Positions 1 through 7,107 of a stretch of 10,501 nt of DNA are shown piece after piece (position 1 is the stretch's first letter; every line of letters starts with the position of its first letter). This DNA is from JAVWIF01 sp036639635 (GTDB lineage: Bacteria > Bacillota_I > Bacilli_A > Erysipelotrichales > Erysipelotrichaceae). Position numbers and translations under genes: made by a program. The notes beneath the pieces were generated by a model. The model was given only the letters and a program-made list of their open reading frames with translations, was not told where the DNA came from and searched no databases. The stretch spans positions 1-10,501 of the forward strand of contig JAVWIF010000059.1 in the NCBI GenBank assembly GCA_036639635.1, read 5' to 3'.

Positions 1-2
1 CT

Positions 3-79
3 GTCTACATAGCTCAGCTGGATAGAGCACACGCCTTCTAAGCGTGCGGTCGCAGGTTCGAATCCTGCTGTGGACGCCA
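3..79 (+). tRNA. tRNA-Arg (anticodon UCU)
   Basis: The cloverleaf is complete. The 7-bp acceptor stem pairs GTCTACA (3-9) with TGTGGAC (69-75), with one T-G pair, and G76 is the discriminator base before an encoded CCA (77-79). The anticodon stem pairs CACGC (30-34) with GCGTG (42-46) around the loop CTTCTAA, which gives anticodon TCT at 37-39. The T arm has GCAGG and CCTGC closing TTCGAAT. It reads AGA (and AGG) codons; AGA is common in the genes to the right. Only two bases precede it in the window, so it may be the last member of a tRNA cluster. Confidence 0.97.
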
Positions 80-90
80 TTCTAACAAAT

Positions 91-114
91 ACACGATAAT
101 TATCGTGTTTTTTT
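91..114 (+). terminator. Intrinsic terminator of the tRNA-Arg transcript
   Basis: An 18-base perfect palindrome (91-108, ACACGATAATTATCGTGT) folds into a 7-bp hairpin with a 4-nt loop. It runs directly into a stretch of nine T (106-114). It begins 11 bases after the tRNA CCA end, so it should end that transcript. Confidence 0.88.
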
Positions 115-320
115 ATGCAAATTAATGAGTTGGCATACATTTTTATATTTCGATCAATTTATCAACCATTGTAATTCTTTTTTGGTAAAAAGTATTTAGA
201 AGTAAGGTATATGAAGAAGTGTAAAACTATAATTTAAGTATTGAAAGAGGATAGAATTTGTTAGGAATGTGTGAACAGCGTCAAAAATGATAAAAAAAGT
301 GTAACAATAAGACTTTTGAA

Positions 321-349
321 TTGATAAAAACAAGGATATATGCTATATT
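321..349 (+). promoter_or_regulatory. Sigma-A promoter for the DUF3196-tig transcript
   Basis: The -35 is TTGATA (321-326) and the -10 is TATATT (344-349), with a 17-base spacer. A TG at 341-342 makes the -10 an extended TGnTATATT. Transcription should start near 355-357. That is where an upstream in-frame ATG lies, so translation must begin downstream at 379. The spacer to the left (115-320) is AT-rich. It holds another TATAAT (228-233) without a good -35, and no convincing coding sequence. Confidence 0.75.
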
Positions 350-378
350 AATTAATGTTTAGTCGTAAAGGAGAATAC

Positions 379-1107
379 ATGGATACTTATTATGAGGATA
401 TACTAAAAAAAGTAGAAGATCACATAAGCGAAGAAGATTTCCAAAGTGCTTTTAAAATATTGGAAGAAGAACTTTCCATGCCCTATATACCTAGGGACTA
501 TGAAGAGAAATTAATTGCTTACTACAATCAATGCCGAAGTGAATTACGTGCAAGTGTTCCAATACAAAAAGTAGAAGAAGACGTAGCAACATTATTACAA
601 GGATCATTGGATGAGCAATTTCTTGCGATTGAACAATTAAAGAAAAGTAATATCCGTAATCATTTGGAGGAAATTCAAACGTATTTGAGTGGAAACCCAC
701 ATTATCTGGTTCGCTCGTTCTTAATGGAAGCTTTGATGGAACAAAACATTACAGAAGAGTTAACAACAGAAATTGAAGGATTGGATGTTACATTTACCCC
801 TTGTTATATCGAACCACCGATGGATAGTGATGGAGTGGTAGAAGCAGTTGGGTATATAAAGGATTGGTTTGAAAATGATAATCCAACCTTTACGTTAATG
901 TGTGTAGAAACTTTGATTAAAGAAGCATACTTACGCTTACCATTCAATATTGAAAGTGAAGAAGCGTTATCATTTGCCTTAGCAATTGCACGTTATGTAT
1001 TTGTAGCAAATGGTGAAGAGGAAGCTTGGAAAGTGTTCTTATCTGAAAAAGAACTTGCACAAACTAGTGGTTATGAATTATTATTAAGTAGACATGACAT
1101 TTTATAA
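379..1107 (+). CDS. Conserved protein of unknown function, DUF3196 (MG237-like)
   Basis: A 242-residue soluble protein with no signal peptide or membrane segment. It is acidic and looks almost entirely helical. Residues 1-60 resemble a TPR-like helical hairpin module, and residues 64-130 look like stacked HEAT-like helices. A conserved-looking hydrophobic and proline-rich stretch (138-149) precedes the C-terminal helices. I recognise it as the DUF3196 family, typified by Mycoplasma MG237/MPN330; no biochemical function is known to me. The start at 379 is chosen because AAAGGAG (367-373) sits 5 bases before it. The upstream in-frame ATG at 355 coincides with the predicted transcription start. 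The gene is 42 bases ahead of tig with no convincing terminator, so the two are probably co-transcribed. That position is shared with mycoplasmas and suggests, as inference only, a role linked to nascent-protein folding or turnover. Confidence 0.85.
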   Translation: MDTYYEDILKKVEDHISEEDFQSAFKILEEELSMPYIPRDYEEKLIAYYNQCRSELRASVPIQKVEEDVATLLQGSLDEQFLAIEQLKKSNIRNHLEEIQTYLSGNPHYLVRSFLMEALMEQNITEELTTEIEGLDVTFTPCYIEPPMDSDGVVEAVGYIKDWFENDNPTFTLMCVETLIKEAYLRLPFNIESEEALSFALAIARYVFVANGEEEAWKVFLSEKELAQTSGYELLLSRHDIL

Positions 1108-1149
1108 AACATGTAAAATCGTAAGACGTTTTTAATAGGAGGTATGAAC

Positions 1150-2430
1150 ATGAGTTCAACAACATGGGAAGTAAAAGAAAAATCAACAGGAGAATTAACA
1201 ACAAGCATTAGCGGAGATACTTGGAAAGATGCACAAAAGAAAGCATTTAAGAAAATTGCTAAAAAAGTAAACTTACCAGGATTTCGTCCAGGACAAGCAC
1301 CAGAAGCTTTAGTAAAAAAACAAGTAAATACACAAAGCGTATTAATGGATGCTGTTGATGAAGTAGCAGGAGCTGCATTAAGTGAAGCAATTAAAGAACA
1401 TGACTTATGGGTTGTTTCTCGTCCTTCTTTAGATATTGTTAGTATTGATGAAGAACAAGTAACATTGAAATTTATTATTGCTGTTAAACCAGAAGTTAAA
1501 TTAGGTCAATACAAAAATTTAGATATTAAAAAAGAAGAAGTTAGTGTTGTAGATGCTGATATCGATGATGAAATCACAAAACTACAAGAACGTTTCGCTG
1601 ATTTAGTTGTAAAAGAAGAAGGAAAAGTTGAAAACGGTGATACAGCAGTTATTGACTTTGAAGGATTTAAAGATGATGTTGCTTTCGAAGGTGGAAAAGG
1701 TGATAACTATCCATTGGTAATTGGTAGTGGTTCTTTCATTCCTGGATTCGAAGAACAAGTGTTAGGTATGAAGATTGAAGAATCTAAAGACATTAACGTA
1801 ACGTTCCCAGAAGAATATCAAGCAGCTGATTTAGCTGGACAAGCTGTCGTATTTAAAGTGACGCTACATGAAATTAAATCAAAAGAACTTCCAGAAATAA
1901 ATGACGAATTAATTAAACAAGCAGAAATCAAAGATGTAGAAACACTTGACGCATTTAAAGAATATACACGTAAAAACTTAGAAGTTAGTAAAGCTAACGA
2001 AGTAAATCAAAAATACGAAAGCGAAATTTTAACTGCAATTACTGAATCTAGTGAAGTTGAAATTCCTGATGTTATGATTGAAGATGAAACAGATAACTTA
2101 GTAAATGACTTTGAACAACGTTTACAATCACAAGGATTTGGCCTAGAACAGTTTAAACAAGCAACTGGACAAAGCGATGAAATGATTCGTGAAGAAATGG
2201 GTAAAGATGCTCATAATAAAGTAAAAGTTCGTTTAGTATTAGAAGCAATCGCTACTGCTGAAAAATTAGAAGTAAGCGAAGATGATATTAACAAAGAATT
2301 AGAAAATGTGGCTACTACTTACAACATGCCATTAGAAGAAGTAAAAAAAGTAATCTCTAACGATGCGATATCTTATGACTTACGTATTCGTAAAGCATTA
2401 GAGTTTATCAAAGAAGCTGCAGGTAAGTAA
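1150..2430 (+). CDS. tig: Trigger factor, ribosome-associated chaperone and prolyl isomerase
   Basis: At 426 residues this is a typical full-length trigger factor. It binds the ribosome at the peptide exit tunnel and shields nascent chains in the cytoplasm. Residues 1-115 are the N-terminal ribosome-binding domain with the signature GFRPGQAP (44-51). Residues about 163-243 form the FKBP-type PPIase domain (starts NGDTAVIDFEG, includes IPGFEEQVLGM). The rest is the helical substrate-binding C-terminal region, which is acidic and rich in Glu and Lys. AGGAGG (1137-1142) is 7 bases from the ATG at 1150 but only 1 base from an ATG at 1144, so 1150 is the better start (protein begins MSSTTWEV). An intrinsic terminator starts 6 bases after the stop codon. 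Confidence 0.97.
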   Translation: MSSTTWEVKEKSTGELTTSISGDTWKDAQKKAFKKIAKKVNLPGFRPGQAPEALVKKQVNTQSVLMDAVDEVAGAALSEAIKEHDLWVVSRPSLDIVSIDEEQVTLKFIIAVKPEVKLGQYKNLDIKKEEVSVVDADIDDEITKLQERFADLVVKEEGKVENGDTAVIDFEGFKDDVAFEGGKGDNYPLVIGSGSFIPGFEEQVLGMKIEESKDINVTFPEEYQAADLAGQAVVFKVTLHEIKSKELPEINDELIKQAEIKDVETLDAFKEYTRKNLEVSKANEVNQKYESEILTAITESSEVEIPDVMIEDETDNLVNDFEQRLQSQGFGLEQFKQATGQSDEMIREEMGKDAHNKVKVRLVLEAIATAEKLEVSEDDINKELENVATTYNMPLEEVKKVISNDAISYDLRIRKALEFIKEAAGK

Positions 2431-2436
2431 TGTCAC

Positions 2437-2461
2437 AAAAGACGCTTGATGCGTCTTTTTT
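2437..2461 (+). terminator. Intrinsic terminator between tig and lon
   Basis: A 9-bp perfect stem pairs AAAAGACGC (2437-2445) with GCGTCTTTT (2451-2459) around a 5-nt loop, TTGAT. The T-run is 2455-2461. It ends only 23 bases before the lon start codon and 8 bases before the lon Shine-Dalgarno. It should partly or fully uncouple lon from tig transcription. Confidence 0.85.
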
Positions 2462-2484
2462 ACCTATAGAAAGGAGTCTTATTT

Positions 2485-4809
2485 ATGAATGAAAATGAAG
2501 TTAATCCAATTTCTCGTTACCCTTTAGTGTGTACTCGTGGAGTTGTTGTATTTCCAAACCAAGAAGTAATTATCGATGTTGGTAGAGCGATGTCTACATG
2601 TGCTGTTGAAGATTCACAAGAAAACTATCAGAATAAAGTAGTCCTTGTAGCACAACGTGATTTAGCAATCGAAACACCTGATGTAAACGATTTGTTTGCT
2701 TTTGGTACGTTATGTCAAATTAAACATGTACGTCATATGGACGGCTATTTACGCGTTAAATTTAAAGGGATTGAGAGAGTAGAATTAAATACGATTACGA
2801 ATGATACAAGTATGATGAGTGCATCTGTTACAATTAAAAAAGATGTTGAGCAAGATGCCATGGAAGAAGTAGCTTTAATTCGTAAAGTTGCGAAAGTATT
2901 TGAAGAAATTGAAACTTTATCACAAGCAATTCCAAAAGAAATGATAGCCGAACTTGCTAAAGGTGTATCGGCACCTCAACTAGCTGACCAAATTGCTCAG
3001 TTATTTCCATTCACTTTAGAAAGACGTCAAGAATTATTAGAAACATTAGGAATTAATGATCGTTTGTTCCTGATTTTACAGGAAATTGAAAGTGAAAAAG
3101 AACTTTCATTAATTGAAAATCAAATTAATGAAAAAGTGAAAACAAGAATTGAAGATAGTCAAAAAGAATACTATCTTCGTGAAAAGATGCGTGCTATTAA
3201 AGAAGAATTAGGAGATGTACCAGATAGTGATTCTGATGCAGATGCAATTCGTAAACGTTTAGAAGAAAATCCATATCCAGAAAATATTAAAGAAAAAGTA
3301 AGAGAAGAGTTATCACGCTATGAAATGTTACCAGCAGCTAGTGGAGAAACTGGTGTTATTAAAACCTATATCGATTGGTTAATGGAACTTCCTTGGTGGC
3401 AAGAAACAAAAGATAACGAGAATTTGACATTAGCGACGCAAATGTTAGATGAAGATCACTATGGACTTGAAAAAGTAAAAGAACGTATTTTAGAATACTT
3501 AGCTGTAAAACAAATGACGAATTCTTTAAAAGCTCCAATTATTTGTTTAGTTGGTCCTCCAGGAGTTGGTAAAACATCACTTGCGAAATCAGTTGCACGT
3601 GCACTAGAACGTAAATTTGTGAAAGTAAGTTTAGGTGGAGTTAAAGATGAGTCTGAAATTAGAGGACATCGTAGAACTTATTTAGGAAGTATGCCAGGTA
3701 GATTTGTACAAGCAATGAAAAAAGCTGGTTCTGTGAATCCTGTTTTCTTAATTGATGAGATTGATAAGATGGCAAGTGATTATAAAGGAGACCCTGCAAG
3801 TGCAATGTTAGAAGTACTTGATCCTGAACAAAATTCTTTCTTCTCTGATCACTATATCGAAGAAAGTTATGATTTAAGTAAGGTCTTATTTATCGCCACA
3901 GCAAATTATTTGGAAAACATTCCCAATGCGTTACGAGATCGTTTAGAGATTATTGAAATTTCATCTTATACTGAAATAGAAAAGATTGAAATAGCAAAAC
4001 GTCACTTAATTAGTAAACAATTAAAAGAAAATGGTTTAAAACCAAAGCAATTAAATTTAGATGATGATATGATTACGTACCTTGTACGTTACTATACAAG
4101 AGAAAGTGGTGTTCGTCAGTTAGAACGTGTTATAGCAACTGTTTGTCGTAAGTGCGTGCTAGCAATTCTAAAGGATAAAAAACGTTCAATCAAAGTGAAT
4201 AAAAAATTAATTAAAGAATGGTTAGGAAATGAAAAAGTTGACTATGGTAAACGTGAAACAAAAGATCAAGTAGGTACTGTAACAGGTCTTGCTTATACAT
4301 CTTTTGGTGGCGATATTTTACAAATAGAAGTTAATCACTTTGAAGGTAAAGGAAAACTAGTCATCACTGGACAACTAGGTGATGTTATGAAAGAATCTGC
4401 TTCTATTGCCTATGATTATGTACGTGCCAATGCTAAAAAATATAAGATTAAATCTGATATTTTTGAAAAAACAGATGTTCATATTCATGTACCAGAAGGA
4501 GCTGTCCCTAAGGATGGACCTAGTGCCGGTGTTACGTTAACAACAGCCTTAGTATCTTCTTTAAGCAATGTTCCTGTAAAAGCTAATTTAGCAATGACAG
4601 GAGAAGTAACATTACGTGGACACGTATTACCAATTGGTGGTTTAAGAGAAAAATCAATGGCAGCACATCGTTGTGGAATTACTACGATTGTGATACCAAA
4701 AGCGAATATGAAAGATTTAGATGATATTCCTGCTATTGTTAAGGAAAGTGTGAATTTCATACCTGTGGAAAGAATTGCTCAGGTACTCGATGTTGCACTC
4801 GTTAAATAA
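2485..4809 (+). CDS. lon: ATP-dependent protease Lon (LonA type)
   Basis: A 774-residue, full-length cytosolic LonA protease that unfolds and degrades damaged and regulatory proteins. The N-terminal substrate-recognition domain covers about residues 9-205 and is followed by a helical linker. The AAA+ module has Walker A GPPGVGKT (357-364) and Walker B VFLIDEID (420-427), then the typical region LEVLDPEQN. The C-terminal protease domain has the catalytic Ser680 in PKDGPSAG and Lys723 in GGLREKS, matching E. coli Ser679 and Lys722. AAAGGAG (2470-2476) is 8 bases before the ATG. No clear promoter is visible in the 54-base gap to tig. lon is therefore expressed by read-through of the hairpin at 2437-2461, or from a promoter inside tig that I could not identify. 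Its stop codon touches the engB start. Confidence 0.98.
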   Translation: MNENEVNPISRYPLVCTRGVVVFPNQEVIIDVGRAMSTCAVEDSQENYQNKVVLVAQRDLAIETPDVNDLFAFGTLCQIKHVRHMDGYLRVKFKGIERVELNTITNDTSMMSASVTIKKDVEQDAMEEVALIRKVAKVFEEIETLSQAIPKEMIAELAKGVSAPQLADQIAQLFPFTLERRQELLETLGINDRLFLILQEIESEKELSLIENQINEKVKTRIEDSQKEYYLREKMRAIKEELGDVPDSDSDADAIRKRLEENPYPENIKEKVREELSRYEMLPAASGETGVIKTYIDWLMELPWWQETKDNENLTLATQMLDEDHYGLEKVKERILEYLAVKQMTNSLKAPIICLVGPPGVGKTSLAKSVARALERKFVKVSLGGVKDESEIRGHRRTYLGSMPGRFVQAMKKAGSVNPVFLIDEIDKMASDYKGDPASAMLEVLDPEQNSFFSDHYIEESYDLSKVLFIATANYLENIPNALRDRLEIIEISSYTEIEKIEIAKRHLISKQLKENGLKPKQLNLDDDMITYLVRYYTRESGVRQLERVIATVCRKCVLAILKDKKRSIKVNKKLIKEWLGNEKVDYGKRETKDQVGTVTGLAYTSFGGDILQIEVNHFEGKGKLVITGQLGDVMKESASIAYDYVRANAKKYKIKSDIFEKTDVHIHVPEGAVPKDGPSAGVTLTTALVSSLSNVPVKANLAMTGEVTLRGHVLPIGGLREKSMAAHRCGITTIVIPKANMKDLDDIPAIVKESVNFIPVERIAQVLDVALVK

Positions 4810-5400
4810 GTGATTACCTTTGAAAAAGCAGAGTTAGTTGTTTCTGCTCCTAGCAAAGAGTTTTGGCCAGAGACAACCCTTCCTGAGATTGTATTAGCTG
4901 GACGCTCTAATGTTGGAAAAAGTAGTTTTATTAACACAATGTGTACTCGTAAAAAACTTGCCTATGTTGGAAATGCACCAGGAAAAACAAGGCTATTAAA
5001 CTTCTTTAATTTAGATGATAAATATATGTTTGTTGATGTTCCAGGGTATGGATATGCGAAAATATCTAAACAACAAATGGTTCGTTTTGGCCAAATGATG
5101 GAAGATTATTTTGCGCATAGAGAACAAAAAAAAGGATTGGTTTTAATTGTAGATGCGCGTCATAAACCAACAGGTGATGATGTGACAATGATGGATTTTG
5201 CTCGTTACTATGAAATTCCTTTGTGTGTTGTTGTAACAAAGATGGATAAATTAAAAGCATCACAACGTCAGAAACAATTAAAAGTGATTAGAGAAACCTT
5301 AGCGTTAAACCATGATGAACCACTCTTTCCTTTTTCAAGTGAGAAGCGAATGGGAATGGATGCTATCTGGAAATATTTAATTCCAATTTTCGAATCTTAA
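4810..5400 (+). CDS. engB: Ribosome biogenesis GTP-binding protein EngB (YsxC/YihA)
   Basis: A 196-residue GTPase of the TrmE-Era-EngA-EngB superfamily, needed in other bacteria for large ribosomal subunit assembly. The G motifs are in order: G1 GRSNVGKS (31-38), G3 DVPGYG (76-81), G4 TKMD (143-146) and G5 SSEK (176-179). The length is normal for the family. The GTG start at 4810 follows the lon stop TAA (4807-4809) with no gap. The family's conserved N-terminus (EKAELVVSAP) begins right here, so a later start is unlikely. No Shine-Dalgarno is visible 5-12 bases upstream, which points to translational coupling with lon. The lon-engB order is the same in Bacillus. Confidence 0.96.
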   Translation: MITFEKAELVVSAPSKEFWPETTLPEIVLAGRSNVGKSSFINTMCTRKKLAYVGNAPGKTRLLNFFNLDDKYMFVDVPGYGYAKISKQQMVRFGQMMEDYFAHREQKKGLVLIVDARHKPTGDDVTMMDFARYYEIPLCVVVTKMDKLKASQRQKQLKVIRETLALNHDEPLFPFSSEKRMGMDAIWKYLIPIFES

Positions 5401-5404
5401 ATAA

Positions 5405-5448
5405 AAAAGAATGAAGTGCTAGGAAATCCCTAGCTACTTCATTCTTTT
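5405..5448. terminator. Bidirectional terminator between convergent engB and the ThyX-like gene
   Basis: A long hairpin. AAAAGAATGAAGT (5405-5417) pairs with ACTTCATTCTTTT (5436-5448), and GCTAGG (5418-5423) pairs with CCTAGC (5429-5434). The loop has 5 nt and T5435 is a single bulge. On the plus strand it ends in TTTT. On the minus strand the A-run 5403-5408 provides the U-tract. It begins 5 bases after engB and 7 bases beyond the stop codon of the minus-strand gene, so it can serve both. Confidence 0.88.
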
Positions 5449-5454
5449 GTTTTG

Positions 5455-6081
5455 CTATTTTGGTTCGTTGTCCAAAATTAATTCTTGTGCATAAGGAAGT
5501 GTTGCAATCCAATCACAAACAGTATGCCACTCATCTAATTTGTGATTTCTTCGAGCAAAATAAATATTCATTAAGGTTTCATAATTCAAGGTACAAGTAC
5601 GTAATTGATGATAACTTGTAGGCAGTAATTGAATCATAGAGTACCAAATTGTTTTATCTTTTGTTTCAATGTAAGTTAAACGTAATTGTTCTAGGGTAGC
5701 AACGCATTCTTTTAAAGAAGTAAGAGCTATCTCATTCATATGTTCATGTGAGAAGTCATCTAGTTCGAAAGCTTTACTCGCAATTTTGTGCATCGTAGAA
5801 GTAGAGTTTGCAACAGTTGCTACTTTATAGGTGTCATATTCTTTCCACCAATATAAGGGAGCATTAAAATCTACAGATACGAAAATTTGTCGAATAAATT
5901 TACGGTGGTCACTACCAGCATGTGCTAAACGTTGTGCTAAGTTTAAATCGTTGGGTCCCATAATGAAATTGCCTTTATCATCATAAGTGGAATCCATACG
6001 ATTCCAACTATTCATTGGGTTTCTCGCTCCACGAATTGCATTTTCAAAATTCATAACACTTGTTTTGTCTATTGTAATCAT
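5455..6081 (-). CDS. ThyX-like protein lacking the RHR motif
   Basis: A 208-residue soluble protein that I recognise as resembling flavin-dependent thymidylate synthase ThyX, in a diverged branch seen in Firmicutes and their phages. Residues 56-98 (AGSDHRKF through WWKEYDTYKV to STSTMHK) lie where ThyX carries its substrate- and FAD-binding strand and RHRxxS signature. No RHR occurs anywhere in the protein. The C-terminal part keeps a ThyX-like pattern: LLPTSYHQLRT (152-162), then NYETL (166-170) and KLDEW (181-185). In true ThyX this is where a conserved LP, an N-x-R-x-L and a terminal helix lie. Whether it makes dTMP, binds flavin or does something else cannot be told from the sequence. The start is supported by AAGAGGAT (complement of 6088-6095) 6 bases upstream. 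It is the only minus-strand gene, convergent with engB and divergent from the LysM gene, so it is its own transcription unit. Confidence 0.7.
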   Translation of the reverse strand: MITIDKTSVMNFENAIRGARNPMNSWNRMDSTYDDKGNFIMGPNDLNLAQRLAHAGSDHRKFIRQIFVSVDFNAPLYWWKEYDTYKVATVANSTSTMHKIASKAFELDDFSHEHMNEIALTSLKECVATLEQLRLTYIETKDKTIWYSMIQLLPTSYHQLRTCTLNYETLMNIYFARRNHKLDEWHTVCDWIATLPYAQELILDNEPK

Positions 6082-6136
6082 AAATTATCCTCTTTTCTTA
6101 ATCTTATTTTATCATACTTTATCATTATTTGTTTAG

Positions 6137-6166
6137 TTATTATTTTCACATATGGAATGGTATATT
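6137..6166 (+). promoter_or_regulatory. Possible extended -10 promoter for the SpoVID-like gene
   Basis: TATATT (6161-6166) is preceded by TG one base away (6158-6159), giving an extended -10. The best -35 is a poor TTATTA (6137-6142) with an 18-base spacer. It lies in the 126-base gap between two divergent genes and 42 bases before the plus-strand start codon. The extended -10 is the main support. A promoter for the minus-strand gene must be in the same gap but I see only a weak TATGAT-like element (complement of 6111-6116). Confidence 0.4.
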
Positions 6167-6207
6167 TTAGGCAGATTTATCATACATAATGATAGGAGGG
6201 CATACGT

Positions 6208-6858
6208 ATGAAAACCATGAAAATAGAAAAACAGCTCTTGTTTACAGACAAAATAAAAGAAGTTGTAAATCTGCAAGTAAAAGATGCATTAACGTATCAA
6301 CAAGAAGATGAAGGGATACGTGCATTAGGACCTTTGTTTATTAAAGGACAATATAAAACAGATGATGAAAGAATACAAACATTTCAAGAAGTATTAGATA
6401 TGGATGTATTAGCACCTAAAGGAAAAATTGCTAGAGATGATTTTTATTTGGATATTAAAGACTATCAAGGGATTGCTGAGAAAGATGGAATCACCTTAAC
6501 TATTCAAATGAATATCCATGGACTTATTGAAGACGGCTCTAAAGAAGTAATCGCTACAAATGGTTCTGATAGTGGTGCTACAACAAACCATGTAGATTTA
6601 ATGCAATATGAACCCAAAGAACAACAAAGTATCCAAGAAGAACACAAGAGTGAAGAAGATACTAGCAATGAATTTGAAGAGTTATTTGAAGATGGTGACA
6701 CAACCTATACATCTTATCGTATGATTGTAGCAAAGAAAGAAGATAGTTATGATACGATAGCAAAACGTTATGATGTAAGCGTAGAAGACTTAAGAAGTAC
6801 GAATAAAAATAAAGAAGTAACACCCAAAACATTGGTAGTACTGCCTTTTCAAAATTAA
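6208..6858 (+). CDS. SpoVID-like protein with C-terminal LysM domain
   Basis: A 216-residue protein with three parts. Residues 5-110 follow the pattern of the N-terminal domain of the Bacillus spore coat morphogenetic protein SpoVID: an IEKQLLF start, alternating strands, IKGQYKTDD, FYLDIKDY, and LTIQMNIHGLIEDG. Residues about 134-164 are a very acidic, low-complexity linker. Residues about 169-213 are one LysM domain (YRMIVAKKEDSYDTIAKRY, then DLRSTNKN and LVVLP). There is no signal peptide, which fits a mother-cell protein acting on the forespore surface. B. subtilis SpoVID is far longer (over 500 residues), mainly through its middle region. The gene sits between engB and valS, as spoVID does in Bacillus. 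AGGAGG (6194-6199) is 8 bases before the ATG. No terminator lies between it and the T-box leader. Function in coat assembly is inference; it could be a general LysM protein. Confidence 0.7.
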   Translation: MKTMKIEKQLLFTDKIKEVVNLQVKDALTYQQEDEGIRALGPLFIKGQYKTDDERIQTFQEVLDMDVLAPKGKIARDDFYLDIKDYQGIAEKDGITLTIQMNIHGLIEDGSKEVIATNGSDSGATTNHVDLMQYEPKEQQSIQEEHKSEEDTSNEFEELFEDGDTTYTSYRMIVAKKEDSYDTIAKRYDVSVEDLRSTNKNKEVTPKTLVVLPFQN

Positions 6859-6861
6859 AGG

Positions 6862-6890
6862 TTGAATTATGGTATTCTTTTGTTTATAAT
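6862..6890 (+). promoter_or_regulatory. Sigma-A promoter of the T-box/GNAT/valS operon
   Basis: TTGAAT (6862-6867), a 17-base spacer and a perfect TATAAT (6885-6890). It begins 4 bases after the LysM gene stop codon. Transcription should start near 6897, just before T-box stem I. Confidence 0.85.
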
Positions 6891-7077
6891 AGAGTACGTA
6901 AATACAATGAAGAGAAGGAGTACTGGTTACACTCATGTAGAGAACTTTTGGTTGGTGAAAAAAAGTTGAGGATAAGCAGGAAGGTAGTCTTGGAGTAGAT
7001 ATTCTGAAATAATGTAAGAATACACGTATCTTTCATGGCGTTAACATGATAAAGGCACACAAACAAGTGTGTAAAGT

Positions 7078-7107
7078 AAGGTGGTACCACGTAATAATCA
7101 CGTCCTT
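7078..7107 (+). promoter_or_regulatory. T-box sequence and antiterminator
   Basis: AAGGTGGTACCACG (7078-7091) is the conserved T-box. AAGG (7078-7081) pairs with CCTT (7104-7107), and ACGT (7089-7092) pairs with ACGT (7100-7103). This leaves TGGTACC (7082-7088) as the bulge. TGGT pairs with the tRNA 3' end ACCA, so the fourth base expects an A discriminator, as tRNA-Val normally has. This fold uses 7100-7107 and therefore excludes the terminator hairpin. Confidence 0.92.

Noticed and set aside
3..79. tRNA gene as an integration (att) site
   Set aside because: No integrase, no repeated tRNA 3' end and no foreign-looking segment follow in the window; the DNA to the right is housekeeping.
210..236. 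Eight-codon open frame starting at ATG 210 in the spacer before the DUF3196 gene
   Set aside because: It is very short, AT-rich, and without a good promoter; no support for translation.
1115..1133. Small hairpin with a T-run between the DUF3196 gene and tig (CGT-AAG-ACG, then TTTTT)
   Set aside because: The core is only 3 bp with a 3-nt loop, extended by A-T pairs past a bulge. It is too weak to call a terminator.
4485..4760. Antisense open frame of 91 codons opposite the lon protease domain
   Set aside because: It lies wholly opposite a strongly conserved lon region that includes the catalytic serine, has no Shine-Dalgarno or promoter, and the protein resembles nothing I know. It is a shadow of lon.
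4784..4800. Repeat ACTCG...ACTCG near the end of lon, considered as a CIRCE-like operator
   Set aside because: It is a short direct repeat, not the inverted TTAGCACTC/GAGTGCTAA pattern, and it lies within the lon coding sequence.
6884..7090. Antisense open frame across the T-box leader
   Set aside because: It overlaps the valS operon promoter and the T-box, whose structure fully explains the sequence.
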